This document shows positions 33,711 to 46,420 of a stretch of DNA of 64,000 nt, piece after piece. Both the position numbers and the translations under genes were made by a program. The first letter of the stretch is position 1, and every line of letters begins with the position of its first letter. This stretch comes from Sordariomycetes sp. S80-01Y (lineage: Eukaryota; Ascomycota; Sordariomycetes), in assembly GCA_037042185.1 (NCBI GenBank), contig JAXQJY010000025.1, positions 1,178,001 to 1,242,000 on the forward strand, given 5' to 3'. Under the pieces are notes generated by a model. That model ran no database searches. It saw nothing but the letters and a program-made list of their open reading frames with translations, and was not told where the DNA came from.

Positions 33711-35807
33711 ATGGAGGCGTCACCGCTCACCCAGCAGCCTCAGCCTGAGGTCTTCACACCAAAGATCATCAGTCTGTACGACGCCCTTTTCAAGGTCCGC
33801 CCGAGCCCTTTCCCATCCGACTGATTGCCCGTGTCTGACCGCTTCCAGGTATGACCTCCCCTCCGTCGAACCGACAATGCGCCGCGACTAAGTGACCCTC
33901 GCAAAATAGGATGACATCGAAGAGGAAAAATCCGAGGGCTTCTGGAAGGAGTTCTTCCTGTTGCGACCGGATCGTGCGTCGCTGAGGACAACGCTGGAGG
34001 AGTTGAGTCCGACGGATGTGTTGCAATTGGAACCCATCACGAGGGAGCTCTTCTCGAGGGCCGTCGCGACGCTGAAGGCTGGAAACACCAATGCCACTTC
34101 CAATGCGCTTGACGTATGTTCGACGAGCCCCTGCACGTATGGATCACTACGGCTAACGCTGCGCAGACCCTCAGCGTCTTCCTCTCCTGCGTGCTCTCGA
34201 AGAAATACCCGCATCCCAGCTCCGACGTGATAGCTGTCCTAAGCGGCCTCGACTACATCGATACGATCTTCACCGATTTCGTCGGGACGCTCGATGGTAT
34301 TATTCGCAATGGAGCCCATTTGGATGTACGGCACAAGGCCATTGAGGTTCTCCTTGCGGCTACTGCCGGTGCGTACCAGACTACGCTGCTAACATACATG
34401 ATCCAAAGAGACCTGTTCCCATCAATCATGAAGGTGCGCTCCTCCGTCGGAGAAACACAGGGGCCGAGAGGCTGACCATAGCAGTTCATCCAAGAATCCG
34501 AGAAACCAGGCCCCGTCCTCGAACCCTTCACTCTTATCGGGCTGCTCGCAAACTACAACAAGTTCGAATTCCAAAACCCCTACCAGATGCGCCTCAACGA
34601 CTTCGTCAACGAGGCGACAATACAGAAGATCGTTCGCTGCGTCGGCTACGCTTGTCAAGCAACGCGGGCGGACTACATCGACGTCCAGGAGGACCTACCC
34701 GAAGGTTGGACGTTTAGTCGGACCTTGAATCTGATAGGCCTGGGCTTCATCGCGCCGGGGCCAAAGCCAGTGAAGAAGCCCGTGTATGATGCAGACACGA
34801 TGAAGGAAATGTTTGCTAGGTTGCCTGGGCCGAGCGCCGCGCTTCTGCTGGCGACGTACGACTTCGCACATGCCAACAAGCTCTTCTGCTTCACCCTTGT
34901 TAATCTCCAAGGTGACAAGGGCGAAGAGCAGCCGATATCGAGCTACCTCTCCCTAACATCCTATTTCCTCCAACATGCCCACGTCTCTAGCCGAGCTACA
35001 TCATACGCCCATCTAAACCTCATGGTTCTACGCCTCCTGATCGAGGATCCCGTCATCTGCAAGCGGATGTGCAGCGATGAATCCAAAACTCAGGTCCGCC
35101 TTTGCCGGCATCGTCAGCCATTTCTCCCATTGGTAAAGGGCGATAGGATCCTGGCCACCTGTCTGCTTGATACCATGGTAGACGGCGTGAACCACAACTT
35201 GCGGAAACGTCTAGACGTCAGCCTCTACACACTGTGCGTGGGCATCATGCTTCGCATCATATCGTACCTCTCCCGTTCACGGACGCGGCTGAAATACCAT
35301 TGGTCGGAATTCTTCCGCTCCTTGCTGAGCCTGATACGCTTCCTCACACAATACCACGGGGATCTCAAGGATCTCACGCACATCGAAACCCTCCTCGACC
35401 ACGTCGTCAACCTCGTCGCCCTCTCCCTCTCCGCAGGCGAGGCTTTCCTCCCCACGCCAGCCGCCTACGACGACCTCTTCTACAAGGTCGTTGAGTCGGG
35501 CGAGACCCTGACGAAGTTCAAGGAGAACTACCGTCTGGGCAACAGAAAATCGAACAGCATCGATACATTGATCAATGTGTCTGCGCATTACAAGCAGATG
35601 CTGAGCGATGGGAAGAACAAGAAGCCGAGCAATCTGACGACCGCGCAGGTCAGCGACGTGATCAAGCAAGGGTACGAGACGTTGAGTATTCAGGCGAAGG
35701 AAGGGTTGGATACGTGGGAGAGGTACAGAGAGGCGGACGAGAGGACGGTTCTGAAGAAGATGGCCCGGGCTGCTGTCGGGGATGCGAGGATTGTAGTTGA
35801 AAGGTAG
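33711..35807 (+). CDS. Armadillo-like helical protein, ARMH3/C10orf76 family (DUF1741)
   Basis: Four exons (33711-33794, 33910-34113, 34167-34433, 34485-35807) give 625 residues. The N-terminal block reads YDALFK, then KSEGFWKEFFLLRPD, followed by helical armadillo-like repeats with RHKAIEVLLAATAGAYQTTL and RDLFPSIMKFI. The C-terminal DUF1741 region contains RLCRHRQPFLPLVKGDR and LLDTMVDGVNHNLRKRLDV. The human homologue ARMH3 binds PI4K-beta and GBF1 and supports Golgi phosphoinositide synthesis; a similar role in this fungus is inference. The first intron (33795-33909) is odd: its donor is GTCCGC and it contains an internal AG/GTATGA at 33847. The start at 33711 is chosen because the following peptide fits the family; the frame is open further upstream but without a convincing start. 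Confidence 0.85.
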
Positions 35808-37300
35808 ACTGGTCGTCAAATGAAGCTACTTCTGATCCTCCTACTTGAGATCTTCGTTATGGTCTCGAGTCTCAACCTGGCCTACCTAAGTGACACTCCA
35901 ACTCCTCATTACGGCCCAGCTCCTTGCCAGCTCAGTATACCAAGATCCGCATGTCATTGGATGCGGAGGCAGCCTGCGGCCTTGAAGCAGATCAGCCCTT
36001 GTGCAGCTCACTCCCCGTGCCGCCTCACCAAGCTCCGAGAGTCCACGTAGTGCAGCTGCATTCGCACCCTTACCCGCGCGCTTCTTGCGGACCTTTAGGG
36101 CCCAAAGTTGTCATTCAAGCTCCCAGCGTCGAGGGTAAGGCCCGTGGTGCGAGTACTGTTGTCTTGTCTACCCCAGGGGTGGCAAACCCCCACTTGTCGT
36201 TCAGCCACTGACCGTCTATTGGTAAGGGATATACTCGAAGCACTTGTCAAAACCAGTTTGGTGAGAAGAAAGAAGGGGTATAGGTTAGATGGGAAATCGC
36301 CGCTAGGTAGCTAGGACGGGACCGGCGAGTGTATGAATCTTCGAGGAATTCAGCACGCCAACTATGGCGCAATGAATCGATAGACGGGCGCGCATGACAC
36401 TTGAGCGGGTGGCTTTCAGGGGTCTCGCTTCGAGATCCTTAACAACACTGATAGATCAAAGACCTATTTCGCCTACCGTTGAGTTAGGCGTTACCCCGAA
36501 CGTCACGGACAAGCTCACGGGTGAGAGCCGCTTCCCTTTGCAAGGCCCGGCGAGCCTGAACGGGTGCTTATTAGCCACTTCTTGCCAGAGTTCCGAATCA
36601 TATCAAGTATCAAATGGCCCATTTAAGACGGAAGGCGGGCTTCAATCTCATCAGATCCTTCCAAACTCAAGCTCTTGTATCTTTGGTGCTTGATGGATAT
36701 GAGACAACAAGACGGTCATTCGACATGGAGCGGGGATCCATCACGCGGGATCAACTTTGGAACGCGCGAGCATCTTGCCAGCGACTATTTCGTACCACAG
36801 ACATAGACGATCTTTCGGAAATCTGAATAACACCATCGATAGGGAGCACTTGAAGGGACTCCACTGTCGCTTTTGCCAGTGCAGTAGTTGGTGGGATGCG
36901 GGACGCCCGGACATGTCAGCAATCGAGAGCCCGTGTCCCCGCTGCATCCGACCGCTACCTCACCACGCCTTGAACCCCAGATGCCAAACCCTCCCGTGCA
37001 TGACAGCGTCAAAGGATTCAACAGGGCGGCCTTGACATCGGTCTTCCGGGAAGGATTGTGTGTTGCTCTGGATGTGCACGTCTCGCTGGGAGAGCTGATC
37101 AGTCAGCGCGAATTTGACACTGACATGACATTTGACATTGACATGCTCCACAGCTTCGTCACCTGCGCCCTGCGCTTAAAATGTGGGCAAGGTGGACAAG
37201 GCAAATGTCGAGCTTTTGTCAAGGGCGTCTTTGACGAGGCTGGCCGTGGAGATATATATGAAAGCGACTACACGTCACGGCAAGGCTTGGAAGAAGCGTA
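35808..37300. other. Intergenic, ARMH3-like gene to permease relic
   Basis: About 1.5 kb with no supportable gene. A plus-strand frame of 137 codons (36888-37301) has no recognisable motif and ends exactly where the permease-like fragment begins, so I do not call it. Confidence 0.55.
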
Positions 37301-37355
37301 GCTCTTGGTGAGCTCACCGTTATGCACCCTGTCTCTGGTGGGTTCTACACATACC
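37301..37355 (+). pseudogene. Relic fragment of an amino-acid permease gene
   Basis: In the frame starting at 37301 this stretch reads ALGELTVMHPVSGGFYTY. The intact permease on the opposite strand (39105-39050) reads ALGELAVMYPVSGGFYTY. Over roughly 53 bp about 47 bases match, and several differences are at third codon positions. The similarity stops abruptly on both sides and nothing else permease-like was found around it. It is therefore a short, inverted, non-functional piece of a permease gene, probably copied from this gene or from a paralogue. It lies about 320 bp beyond the stop codon of the complete gene. Confidence 0.72.
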
Positions 37356-37673
37356 CGGTCCGATTACGCCGCGACCTCAGCAATCGATCACGCAACACCC
37401 CAGAGCTTCGATGCGACGCTCGACATCACCGTTCGATCATTATCACGGTCCGATCAAGCTGGTAGTGCCGCCGTCATTTTACGACACATCAATCCAACGA
37501 GAGCCAGTGCGAGATGCAAACATGTGGTCATGACGACAATAAGATCAAGTGGTATCTAGTACGCAAAAACAGAGGTACAGCGAAAACTATATCATCGCCC
37601 AAGCGAGCGTCATGTGCTAGGCATTTCGTCATACATGTACATTCCGCCACATCCCCTTCTCATCCACCTCCGC

Positions 37674-39698
37674 TTACATGATCTTGTGCAGGAAGCGACG
37701 CCATGCGGGCCACGAGGCAACCTCGGCACGGTAGGCGTTGATGGCGTCCCAGTCGAGCTCACGACGGCCGGTGTCGACATCCATCTGGTGGGTTCGGAGC
37801 CAACCGGTGCGCTTCCAGGCGAAGCCGATGATCCAGAAGACAATGACGCAGAACAAGGCAAGCTCACCCTGGAAGAAGCCCTCGACGGTGTTCAGGCCAG
37901 ACTCGCCGATAGGAGCAGCAATGGCAGTGTAGAACTGGAAGAGAGGTTAGCCGATGCTCGACAATTTTGAGTCAAAAGAAGCTTACCTGAGCGATGAAGA
38001 CAAGAATGTTGAGGGAGAGACCGATCCAAGATCCGATGACACCACCGACGGCAGTGAAGGGGATCTCGTCGACGGTGTGGCCGTGGTACTTCCAGGCGTT
38101 GCGGAAACGGATGTGCGCCAAGCAGATGGAGCCCCAGGTGAAGAGAGCAGCAAGCGAGGACAGGTTGAGAAGCCAGTTGAAGATGACAACACCCTGGGCA
38201 TCAACGTTAATGTACGCGAGAACACCACAGAGGGAGATCAGAGTGGTGGACCAGAGAGGACGTCCGGACTTGTCAATGTACGAGAAGACAACGGGAGCGT
38301 AACCCTGCTGAGCCATGGCGGTGAGGGCGCGCGATCCACCGTAGACACCGGAGACACCGATCGAGACAACGGAGACAAGAATGACCACGTTCATGAAGTG
38401 GTCGAAACCGTTGAGACCGGCATAGCGACCGACCAAGACGAAGGGGGAGGCCTTGGCGTCGGAGAAGGCAGCCTCGGACAGGAGGGCGGGGTCGTGAGAG
38501 TCGATGAGCAGACCGACGAAGAAGAGACCCAAGATGTAGAAGAGGGTGATACGCCAGAAGACCTGCTTGACGGCACCGGGAAGCGATTTGATGGGGTTGC
38601 GGGTCTCAGCGGCAGCCAGACCGACCAGTTCAGTACCAGCGAAGGAGAAGGCAGCTGTGACGAAGACGGAGCAGAAACCCTTGAAGCCGTTCTTGAACGC
38701 ACCAGGGTCGTACCAGTAGCGGGCACCCCAGTACTCGTCGTAACGACCACCAGAAGGACCACCACCGCAGACAAGAACGAGCGCGATGATCATGAAGATG
38801 ATGATGGCGGACATCTTGAAGATGGAGGAGAAGAACTCTTCCTCGGCGTAACCGATGGCACCAAACAAGTTGATGATGATGATGATGACGAGGAAGACGG
38901 TGATCCAGACAGCGAGGGATACGTCGTTGGGCCAGTAGTCCAAGGTGATGCCACAGACAACAAGCTCAAGCGGCAAGACAATGGCCCATTGGAAGACATA
39001 GTTCCAGCCCATGGCAAAACCCCACGAGGGGTCGATGAAACGAGTCGAGTATGTGTAGAAGCCACCAGAGACAGGGTACATAACAGCGAGTTCACCGAGA
39101 GCGAACATGGTGTTGAACATCATGACACCGATGATCATGAAATCGATGAACAAAGAACCGGGTCCCTATACCAAATCATGTCAGCTAATTCGTCTCGAGC
39201 AGGCGACACATTCCATTCCACGGGAATCCGGGGGGGCAAGGTTTGCTACGGCGCACAGATCGCGGGCTCGAAGCTTAATCGGACCAACAGAAGCGACCCG
39301 CAGCGCCAGAGCGTCACCTCCTTTCCGCTCGAAGCCTGGAGAAGTGGAATGTAATGCCAGGGTGGTATGATTCGACTTACACCCTTGTAGAGAGCACCAC
39401 CAGAACCGACGAAGAAACCAGCTCCGATACTACCACCAATTGCGATCATGTGCAAGTGGCGGGTCTTCATGGAGCGATCGAGCTCGACGAGGCCATGGCC
39501 GTAGTGCTTGCACTTGAAGGACTCGGCGTTGAGACCGTTGCGGGTCATGAAGGTCTCGTCGTCGTAAGAGTTGTGCAGGTTGTGGAGGCCCATGGTGGCC
39601 TGGCTGTCAGCCCCGGCGACACCAGGGACGCCAGAGACCTGGTGGACGCCTTTCTCGCCGCCGGCATCGTTGGCCGGGATGGAGTCCTTGGAGGACAT
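37674..39698 (-). CDS. Amino-acid permease (APC superfamily, fungal YAT type)
   Basis: Three exons (39698-39381, 39165-37987, 37934-37674) encode 585 residues. The introns are 215 bp and 52 bp; the first is four times longer than the window's usual introns, and all junctions are phase 0. A cytosolic N-terminus of about 80 residues precedes the family signature MIAIGGSIGAGFFVGSGGAL (first membrane helix). GGPGSLFIDFMIIGVMMFN and ELAVMYPVSGGFYTY follow, with twelve predicted hydrophobic segments in all. The C-terminal tail is hydrophilic, ending RFLHKIM. It is a plasma-membrane proton symporter for amino acids; the exact specificity is not readable. The ATG at 39698 has a good CAAC context. A decayed partial copy lies just downstream in inverted orientation. 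Family call is very secure. Confidence 0.95.
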
Positions 39699-42600
39699 GT
39701 TGATAGTTGGTTGCGCGAAAGACTCGAGGCCGTCGATCTGAGCTATCGAGGTCTGGTCGCGTCCTGACGAGTGAACGAAAGGAAAAGGAGAGAAGCGATG
39801 GGGAGGAGAGGAAAGGAGAGGCCGAGGGGGGGAGGGAAGGATCGACCCTTATTATAAACGTGGAAAGCGAGATGGGCACTGCAGACAACAGCCCAAGCCT
39901 GGGCAGACCAGAGGCAGCTGGCAGGAGCAATGAATGGCGAATGCAGTCTGCAGACGGGATGCAAATTGGCACCTGCCTCGAGGCACACTTGCCCAGGCCG
40001 GGGCTAGTATACTGTGGACGTGCTAGGACGCATTCAGGTGAGACCTCACAGGCCAGAGGCTCCGGCCTGGGGGCGGGAAGGACCAAGTGTGCATGCACAT
40101 CCTTGGAGCTGCAGGCGCAGGGCAGCCTCGGACAACCACCTCACCACCAAGTCCTTCTGCTCTCAGGGGATTGGCCCGTCGATACAGTGCGCGCCGCTGC
40201 TGGCTGCTTGGCCGACCTGGGGCCTTTGAGGGTTGCTCTGCGACGGGAAGGAGGGGATGCGCCGCCCAGGTTGCGCTTCCCATTTGTTCCCGCCCCCTCA
40301 AACCCCGGTCCCATCAATTAACCATCTTCGCCTATCAAAACGACCTTTTCTCTTTCTTTCCGGCCTGAACAGAGGTCAGAATCACGCTGGCACCCGCTCG
40401 CGTTTATTGTTGACGGCACGAGTTCTGCTTGGCCGGATGCGGCTGCTACAGCACCACCAACTCCGCAGATAAGACAACTGCCGTGGGCCTGGCCGTCTTC
40501 GCGTGGAACAGTTGGCTCTGGAGGATGGCCGGGGTGGAGGCAATGGCAATTTGGGGATCGATGAGAGGTGGAAGTACTCGAAAGTAGCGGCAGACCCCCC
40601 CAGAGCCGCTATGGGTCTTCGATGGATTGGAGATAGGGCACTCGGCCAAACTCGAGTCGCGCATCTGGCGCCAGGTCCACCCGTCCGTCGCGGAGGGCTA
40701 CTGCTCGGTACATCCACAGTCCAGCTCACGTTGGCACGCCGCCTGGTGGTGCCGCCTCCACGTATCCACGCACGTCTACCCCCATTCGGAAGTCTTCGAG
40801 AAATTCGGCACCAACCCACCCATCGCCAGCCCCCAGTCTTAGCCACAGACACACGGAAGCTTATTTGATGGTATCTTGGGTTTGCGCGAGCGGCCGCGGT
40901 GCAGATTGATCGTGATGTTGCGGCTGCAACTCAGCAGCACCTACAGTAGGCTGATCTCTGGTAGATAAGCACGGGTGAAGCATGATTCTGCACATCTTTC
41001 AGCCTTGGCAGCAAAGTCAATCTTTGAATTCAAGTGCAGGTGTTGGTCGGTCTGTCCGTTTGTGTTGCACGACGGAGATTCCTTCCCAGAGCGGTTGAGC
41101 GTTGACCGTCGTTGAAACTGAATCGCTGCAGGCGCCAGCTTCTCCAGTGCAGATCTTGGCGCCACAGTGTTCGCTTGCGCTCGCACTCCTCTTCTCTGGT
41201 CTCACCTCTCAGCGTGGATCACTACCTACGCTTGCTACGGCATCTTCCTTTGGTTCCCTCTCAGAGATGGATCCCTGATTCGGCAACGGCGAAGTTCCAC
41301 CACCAAACCCCCTGCGACATTTGGGGCCACGGCACATCGCCTCTTGCCTCAAGCTGCGTCGACGAGCGACTCGGCGCAAAGGACAAGACGCGCGCCCAAC
41401 CTCCAGAAGTCTCGCGTTTGCCTCTCCGCGTCGGTCGCCGCCGTCGCGGCTACGCCCCCACCGTCTGCCACACTGTGGTAGCTAGTTGGGTGCCGCTGAC
41501 TTAGCTTATCTCTCCGGAGCCCACGAGAAGGGTGCAGGAAGTCGGTGCTTCTGGGACACGACTGTGGCAGCGATCGCGTGAGGTGACGTCCGGGCGCCAG
41601 TGTAGGGCAGGGCCATGCCACCACCACGACAAGCCACCCTCCCGCCCACAGACCCGCGTACGGGTAATACTCGCAGATGAGCCTCCGGCACGGGAATTCA
41701 CACCCGCCTGGCATGTGAGCGACTGAATGCTGGTGTGTGAGGGGCTTCTTTAGCGAAACAGAAGTCGAGGATGCTTCCACCGAATGTTCCAACAGCCTTC
41801 GGTCTTAGCACCTTCCTTTCCTGGCCGGCAACTCCCAGCTTTGGTCTAAGCTCATGTGCGTCTGTGTCTGTGGCGCTGTGCCCCATCTGCTAATTCTTGG
41901 CGCGTGGTTCGTTGGGAGGCTTTGGGAGGAAAGGCGAGTGCCAGAATCACGCACCTATCAATTACGAGAACTCAGCCAAGAGAGCCTCATGGCCCCGTCA
42001 GCAAGCTTAACGGCAACTCAACAGACAGGAATGCCTGCCTGAAAAGTACCATAGATCTGGCGCTTCACTGAGGTACTCGGCAGCCACATCAGTTCAAATT
42101 GCTTGACCAGGCTCTCCTGCCGGCGCCTTTTACCGACAATAAAATAAAGGCGTCAGCCTCATCGGCAGTGCGGCTACACAGAGCAGGGTCGGGAGGCGCC
42201 AATGTTCGCCAGTGGTACAATCTATCTAGGGTCCCCAACCCTTCGCATGGGGCATAACCTTTGCATTGGTCTATGGCTCATAGACTCGCCTCGCGATGCC
42301 GTAGAGCCGGATAAGACTACGTCGACTAGCCAGCTGTTTGATATGACTGCGAAGATGCGGGATGCGTACCTGACGGATGCGCGGATCCACGGCTAGGCGC
42401 AACCGCGTTGTAGGCGAATAACCACTGCAGCGCCAGGGGGCGTACCCCAGGATCAACGGACGCTAGAAGGCCGGATTGATCTTCTAGAAACCGTTTCCAA
42501 TGGTGTTATGGCAAGACGATTGGTGCCCAAAAGCTCTTCGGCGGTCCTCTTCCTGGCTTAAGATAGGCAAGCATAGACTTGCACGTATACTCTGAGTATT

Positions 42601-45370
42601 TGAACCACAATTCCTAGTCAAAGAGGCGTAGTAAGGCATAGCTGACGGCTGTGCCGCTCGTGTGTTACAACATGATTCCCAAAGCAAAGATGGTCAGTTT
42701 TGCGGGGCACTCTTAGTACTCTCTCGTCACTGTTGATAAGAACAAGAACTTTTCATCTACGACGAGTGACGGCGAGTCAGTTGACAAGATCAGGTTCGAC
42801 GGTCTTGGCCTTCAAGGGCTCACCATTTCGAAGCAAAGCTACGTCGTTTGCTCTCAGGGTCCTGCAGGCTACCTCGTCGTATCCGGACCTCCCGCACAAT
42901 TACTAGGGACCAGCGCTTGGCTACAGGCCGGCTTCTGATAAGCTCGGGGCGCGGATCAGACATCAAACCGTGTCTTGTGCCTTTGATAGCCGAATTGACG
43001 TCCGCGCCCGGAAACTACGCAGCTTGAGGTTCTGGCGGGCGCGAAGAGGCGAGTTTCGTACCGTGACATTCCCCAGGTTCCCGGCTGTCACGCGTTGTTC
43101 GGCTTTTATTGGCGGCTGTCTCTCCGCCGTTTGCGTTCCGCCCCAGGTTCGACCGCCATGTTTCCCCAGACGTTGTACGTAATAGTTTGAGGAGAACACG
43201 AATGCTCCCCCGCAACCACCGTCACGGTGCACTCAGATGCTCCGCGGTGTCCCGGCTACGAAGAGGACATAAACGAGTTGCGGCTCTTTCGACCCGGAAC
43301 ATACTCACGCGCCTGTCGGCAGCGCCGACAAGATGGCAAAGAATTTTACGAGGCATAGTAAGGCAAAGCCAAGGTCTGTGATAACAAGGCCTCTGTGAGT
43401 GGCTGACCGCCGTCTTCTATCAGTGATCTGCCCCGCCCGACCAGCTGGCCAATCAAGGGCTAGGTGACTGAGAACGGACCACCATGGCAGGGTTTCGGCT
43501 CCGAAGATGGATCCAACATGTGCCAATATCACTACTTCGTACTAGCGATTTTGCAACAACGTCGCCCCAACTCTCGAATCGCGTGCCACTGAGCGATATT
43601 ACGAGAAACACAAACCAACCTCATGTCATTCCCAACGCCATGCGGGGACCGCTATCGACGCTCAGACCACGACGGCGAGTCGCAAGTCGAAATATGTGCC
43701 GCACTCCCATCATCCAAGGACCCCTTCACCAGAGGAAGGGGGAGATGAGAGGTAAGGATTGCGGAGCACACAGTTCGCACAGTCTCGTTCATGGGCGACA
43801 GACACGGTCCCTGACCAGAGGTGTGGCCGTGCGGCCCTCGACACTTGCAGGCTTCGACACAGCTTCCATACATGTTCTACCGTACTCGCGCCATCCGGCT
43901 TGCTCTCCGTACAGTGAGCCTCTGTCGCGGCCAGGGCCACCATGCGTTTGATTCGACAGCCGAGAATAGAAGCTTGGTGAGTATCCTCCGCAACTGCTAC
44001 CAAAGGAACCTTGCAGCAATGGTGCGTTGCGGGCCTCGAGCTGGTCACCGCGATCTTGCAGGTGAAGCGCATGCGCGGGACCTTGGCCCCTCGTCTCAAC
44101 CTTCCCGCTGCCTTGGCGAGGCGGCCGCGCTTATTTCGAGACACGGGTGCCATGTGCAGGATGGTCCTCTTTGGAGTGCTAGCAGCACTAGGGACCTCGG
44201 AACGCTTGTGATTCCAGGTCTTCGACGTCGCTTGGCTAGGACCACCGCAGGTCTTGGAGTGTGGCGGCCAAGCGCCCGGAAGCGCAGGAGAGGATGACTA
44301 CATCTCTTATCTTGATTCTAAGCGGCGTCTGGTTGGCGAGGCCTTGACAAGCTTTCGCCCCCATCGACGGCCGCTCAATGAGCTTGTACTGTTGCCAAGG
44401 TTGAGGTTCCCTTTTGTTGGTCCGAAGAACGTTGCTTTGGTTGACACTAGACCTACCGCCATGGTGACTGAAAATCATTCATTCTGATAGTATGAGAGGC
44501 TCTCATCTCGTCCGTGACTTTGACTTTTACATTTCTTTTGCTGTTTCAATGAGATACAGTACTATGTATGGACAGTCTATTCTACAGTAGGTCTTGTTCC
44601 AGAGGGACAACATCTTCGCCCCCTTTCCCCGTGAAAACAAGCGTACATCCCTCACTCTAGCGTCTCAGCGGCTTTAATGTAGAATTTGGATTATCACTAC
44701 CGTATGTACTTTCTTTAGGAATGATCTAGATCTTCGCCCGTTACATCGCATCTGACTTTGTCTTGCTGCCGCAACGCCGTCACATATCATCCTTTACCTC
44801 GGAGAGGTCACAGCTCCCCGTCAGCGCCGTCGTCGGCCTCGAGGTCCTCATGTTCTCTCATCGAGGGATCATGGTGCTCTTGCTTATGAAAGACTGAAAG
44901 AACACATGGCAGAGAAAGTCCTTCATTCCTCTAACTCAACCTTTCTTGCTGATCCTCCAACGCACCGCGCAAAGCCCTCCCGAACTTACCGTGCGTTGAT
45001 TGACTGGAATCATCGAGAGACAATGCTTACTGGCCTGGCCAAACGGACGTGGATTCCCCGGCTCACCTCCTTATCCTCATGGCAGTCGACGATCGTTAGC
45101 AAGTGCTTGATCTTTCGGAATTCACCATCAGTTGACTTTCAGGAGGGGTTTTCCCCGTACATTGATGCAGTGATTGAGATCACAATCAAAGTTGTATGTG
45201 TGCGGTTGGCGGCGTGTGTTGCCTCTTCGAGATGAACCTCGGCATCCTTTGTATCGCTGCCTGAGGATCAGAAACTTGAACGGAAGGCAAGACAGCCGAA
45301 AGCTAAATAAGAAGTTTCAGTCGCGTCAGCGCTCGGTTCCCGTGGGGGGAAGCATCGATATATTCGCTTC
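39699..45370. other. Intergenic, permease to hydrolase pseudogene
   Basis: About 5.7 kb without a supportable gene. The first part is the permease promoter region. A 64-codon plus-strand frame at 42202-42396 looks faintly protein-like (SPRDAVEPDK, TSTSQLFDMTAKMRDAY) and could be a gene remnant, but it has no start context or extension. No terminal repeats, tRNA or low-complexity blocks stood out. Confidence 0.5.
39850..39857 (-). promoter_or_regulatory. TATA-like box of the permease gene
   Basis: The minus strand reads TTTATAAT about 155 bp upstream of the permease ATG, in an otherwise GC-rich region. Position and sequence fit a TATA element; no transcription start evidence is available. Confidence 0.35.
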
Positions 45371-46420
45371 ATGCAACCCCATACCACTGAAAGCCTCCCG
45401 CCAACCCGCAACTTAAAAACGGTCATGAAACGGATGAGCCGTCTCACAACCTCCTGCCTACGGCGATGCCTCAACCCATCCACAGCACGCCATCTCTACA
45501 GTACACAGGCACAAGCACCCTTCGGAAAGGTAGTAGATCTCCCTGACGGCCGCAGGCTCGAGTATCACGAACGAGGTGATCCAGAGGGAGTCCCGATCAT
45601 CTTCATCCACGGAACGCCAGACTCGGGCGCCACCCTGGGCACCCTCGAAGACACAATAGGCAAGGAGATGGGAGTCCGCTGGATAGGACCCAACCGATCT
45701 GGAATCGGAGCTTCAACCTTCTATCCGAACCAGAGGGTGCTGGACTACCCATGGGATGTCAGAGCCTTGGCAGAGCATCTCCAGCTCGAGAGATACTGCA
45801 TCCTAGGCACAAGCGGAGGTACGGGCTACACGCTAGCCTGCACTCAACATCTACCCCGGAACAGAATTGCAGCAGTCGGCCTCTGCGCGGCAATGGGTCC
45901 CTGGGAAGCTGGCCTCAAAAGGCAATCCTTCGCCAATCGCGCTGCAATGCAGGCCTGAAAGTACACGCCCTCAATCATGCGCAAAGCCCTCGAGCAGACA
46001 TACGTGCCCCCAGCCCGCACCTCGGACTTCCGGAGGATCGAAGAGATGTGGCGGACCGACGTGGCAAAATGGTTCAAGGGGGCAGACGAGGCCGCGCTGA
46101 GCGAGCAGCACGCCATCGACGCTGCGGTACGGACGTTCAGACAAGTCTACCTGCACGAGACGGATGCGCACATGGAAGACATGAGGCTTAACACGCAGAG
46201 TTGGTGTTTCGACGTGGGAGATGTCGATTACGAGGTTATAAAACTGTGGTACGGGGACCGCGATGAGAACACGCCCGTGCAGATGGGTCGATTCATGGCC
46301 GAGAGGCTCAGAGGAAGTGAGCTGAAGATCTATGAGGGGCAGAGCCATTACACCATCTGGGGTCAGGAGTCCTTGAGAGAGTTTGTGGCGGACCTGCTGA
46401 GTCGGGCTGGGCTACGGTAG
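45371..46420 (+). pseudogene. Alpha/beta hydrolase gene with one in-frame TGA
   Basis: The reading frame runs from 45371 (or a second ATG at 45425) to 46420 and is broken once, by TGA at 45956-45958. The first half carries the oxyanion-hole motif HGTPDSG and the nucleophile elbow GTSGGTG. The second half carries the acid in WYGDRDENTP and the catalytic His in GQSHYTIWG. Both sides stay in one frame and join smoothly at the protein level (FANRAAMQA / KYTPSIMRKAL). A truncated product would therefore lack two of the three catalytic residues. The N-terminus is rich in Arg and Ser/Thr (MSRLTTSCLRRCLNP), like a mitochondrial presequence. No donor/acceptor pair removes the TGA convincingly. It may be a young pseudogene, a sequence error, or a read-through stop. 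Substrate is unknown. Confidence 0.75.

Noticed and set aside
37954-39354. 466-codon plus-strand frame opposite the permease
   Set aside because: It is the antisense of permease exon 2, with Asp/Glu/Gly-rich composition that mirrors hydrophobic codons.
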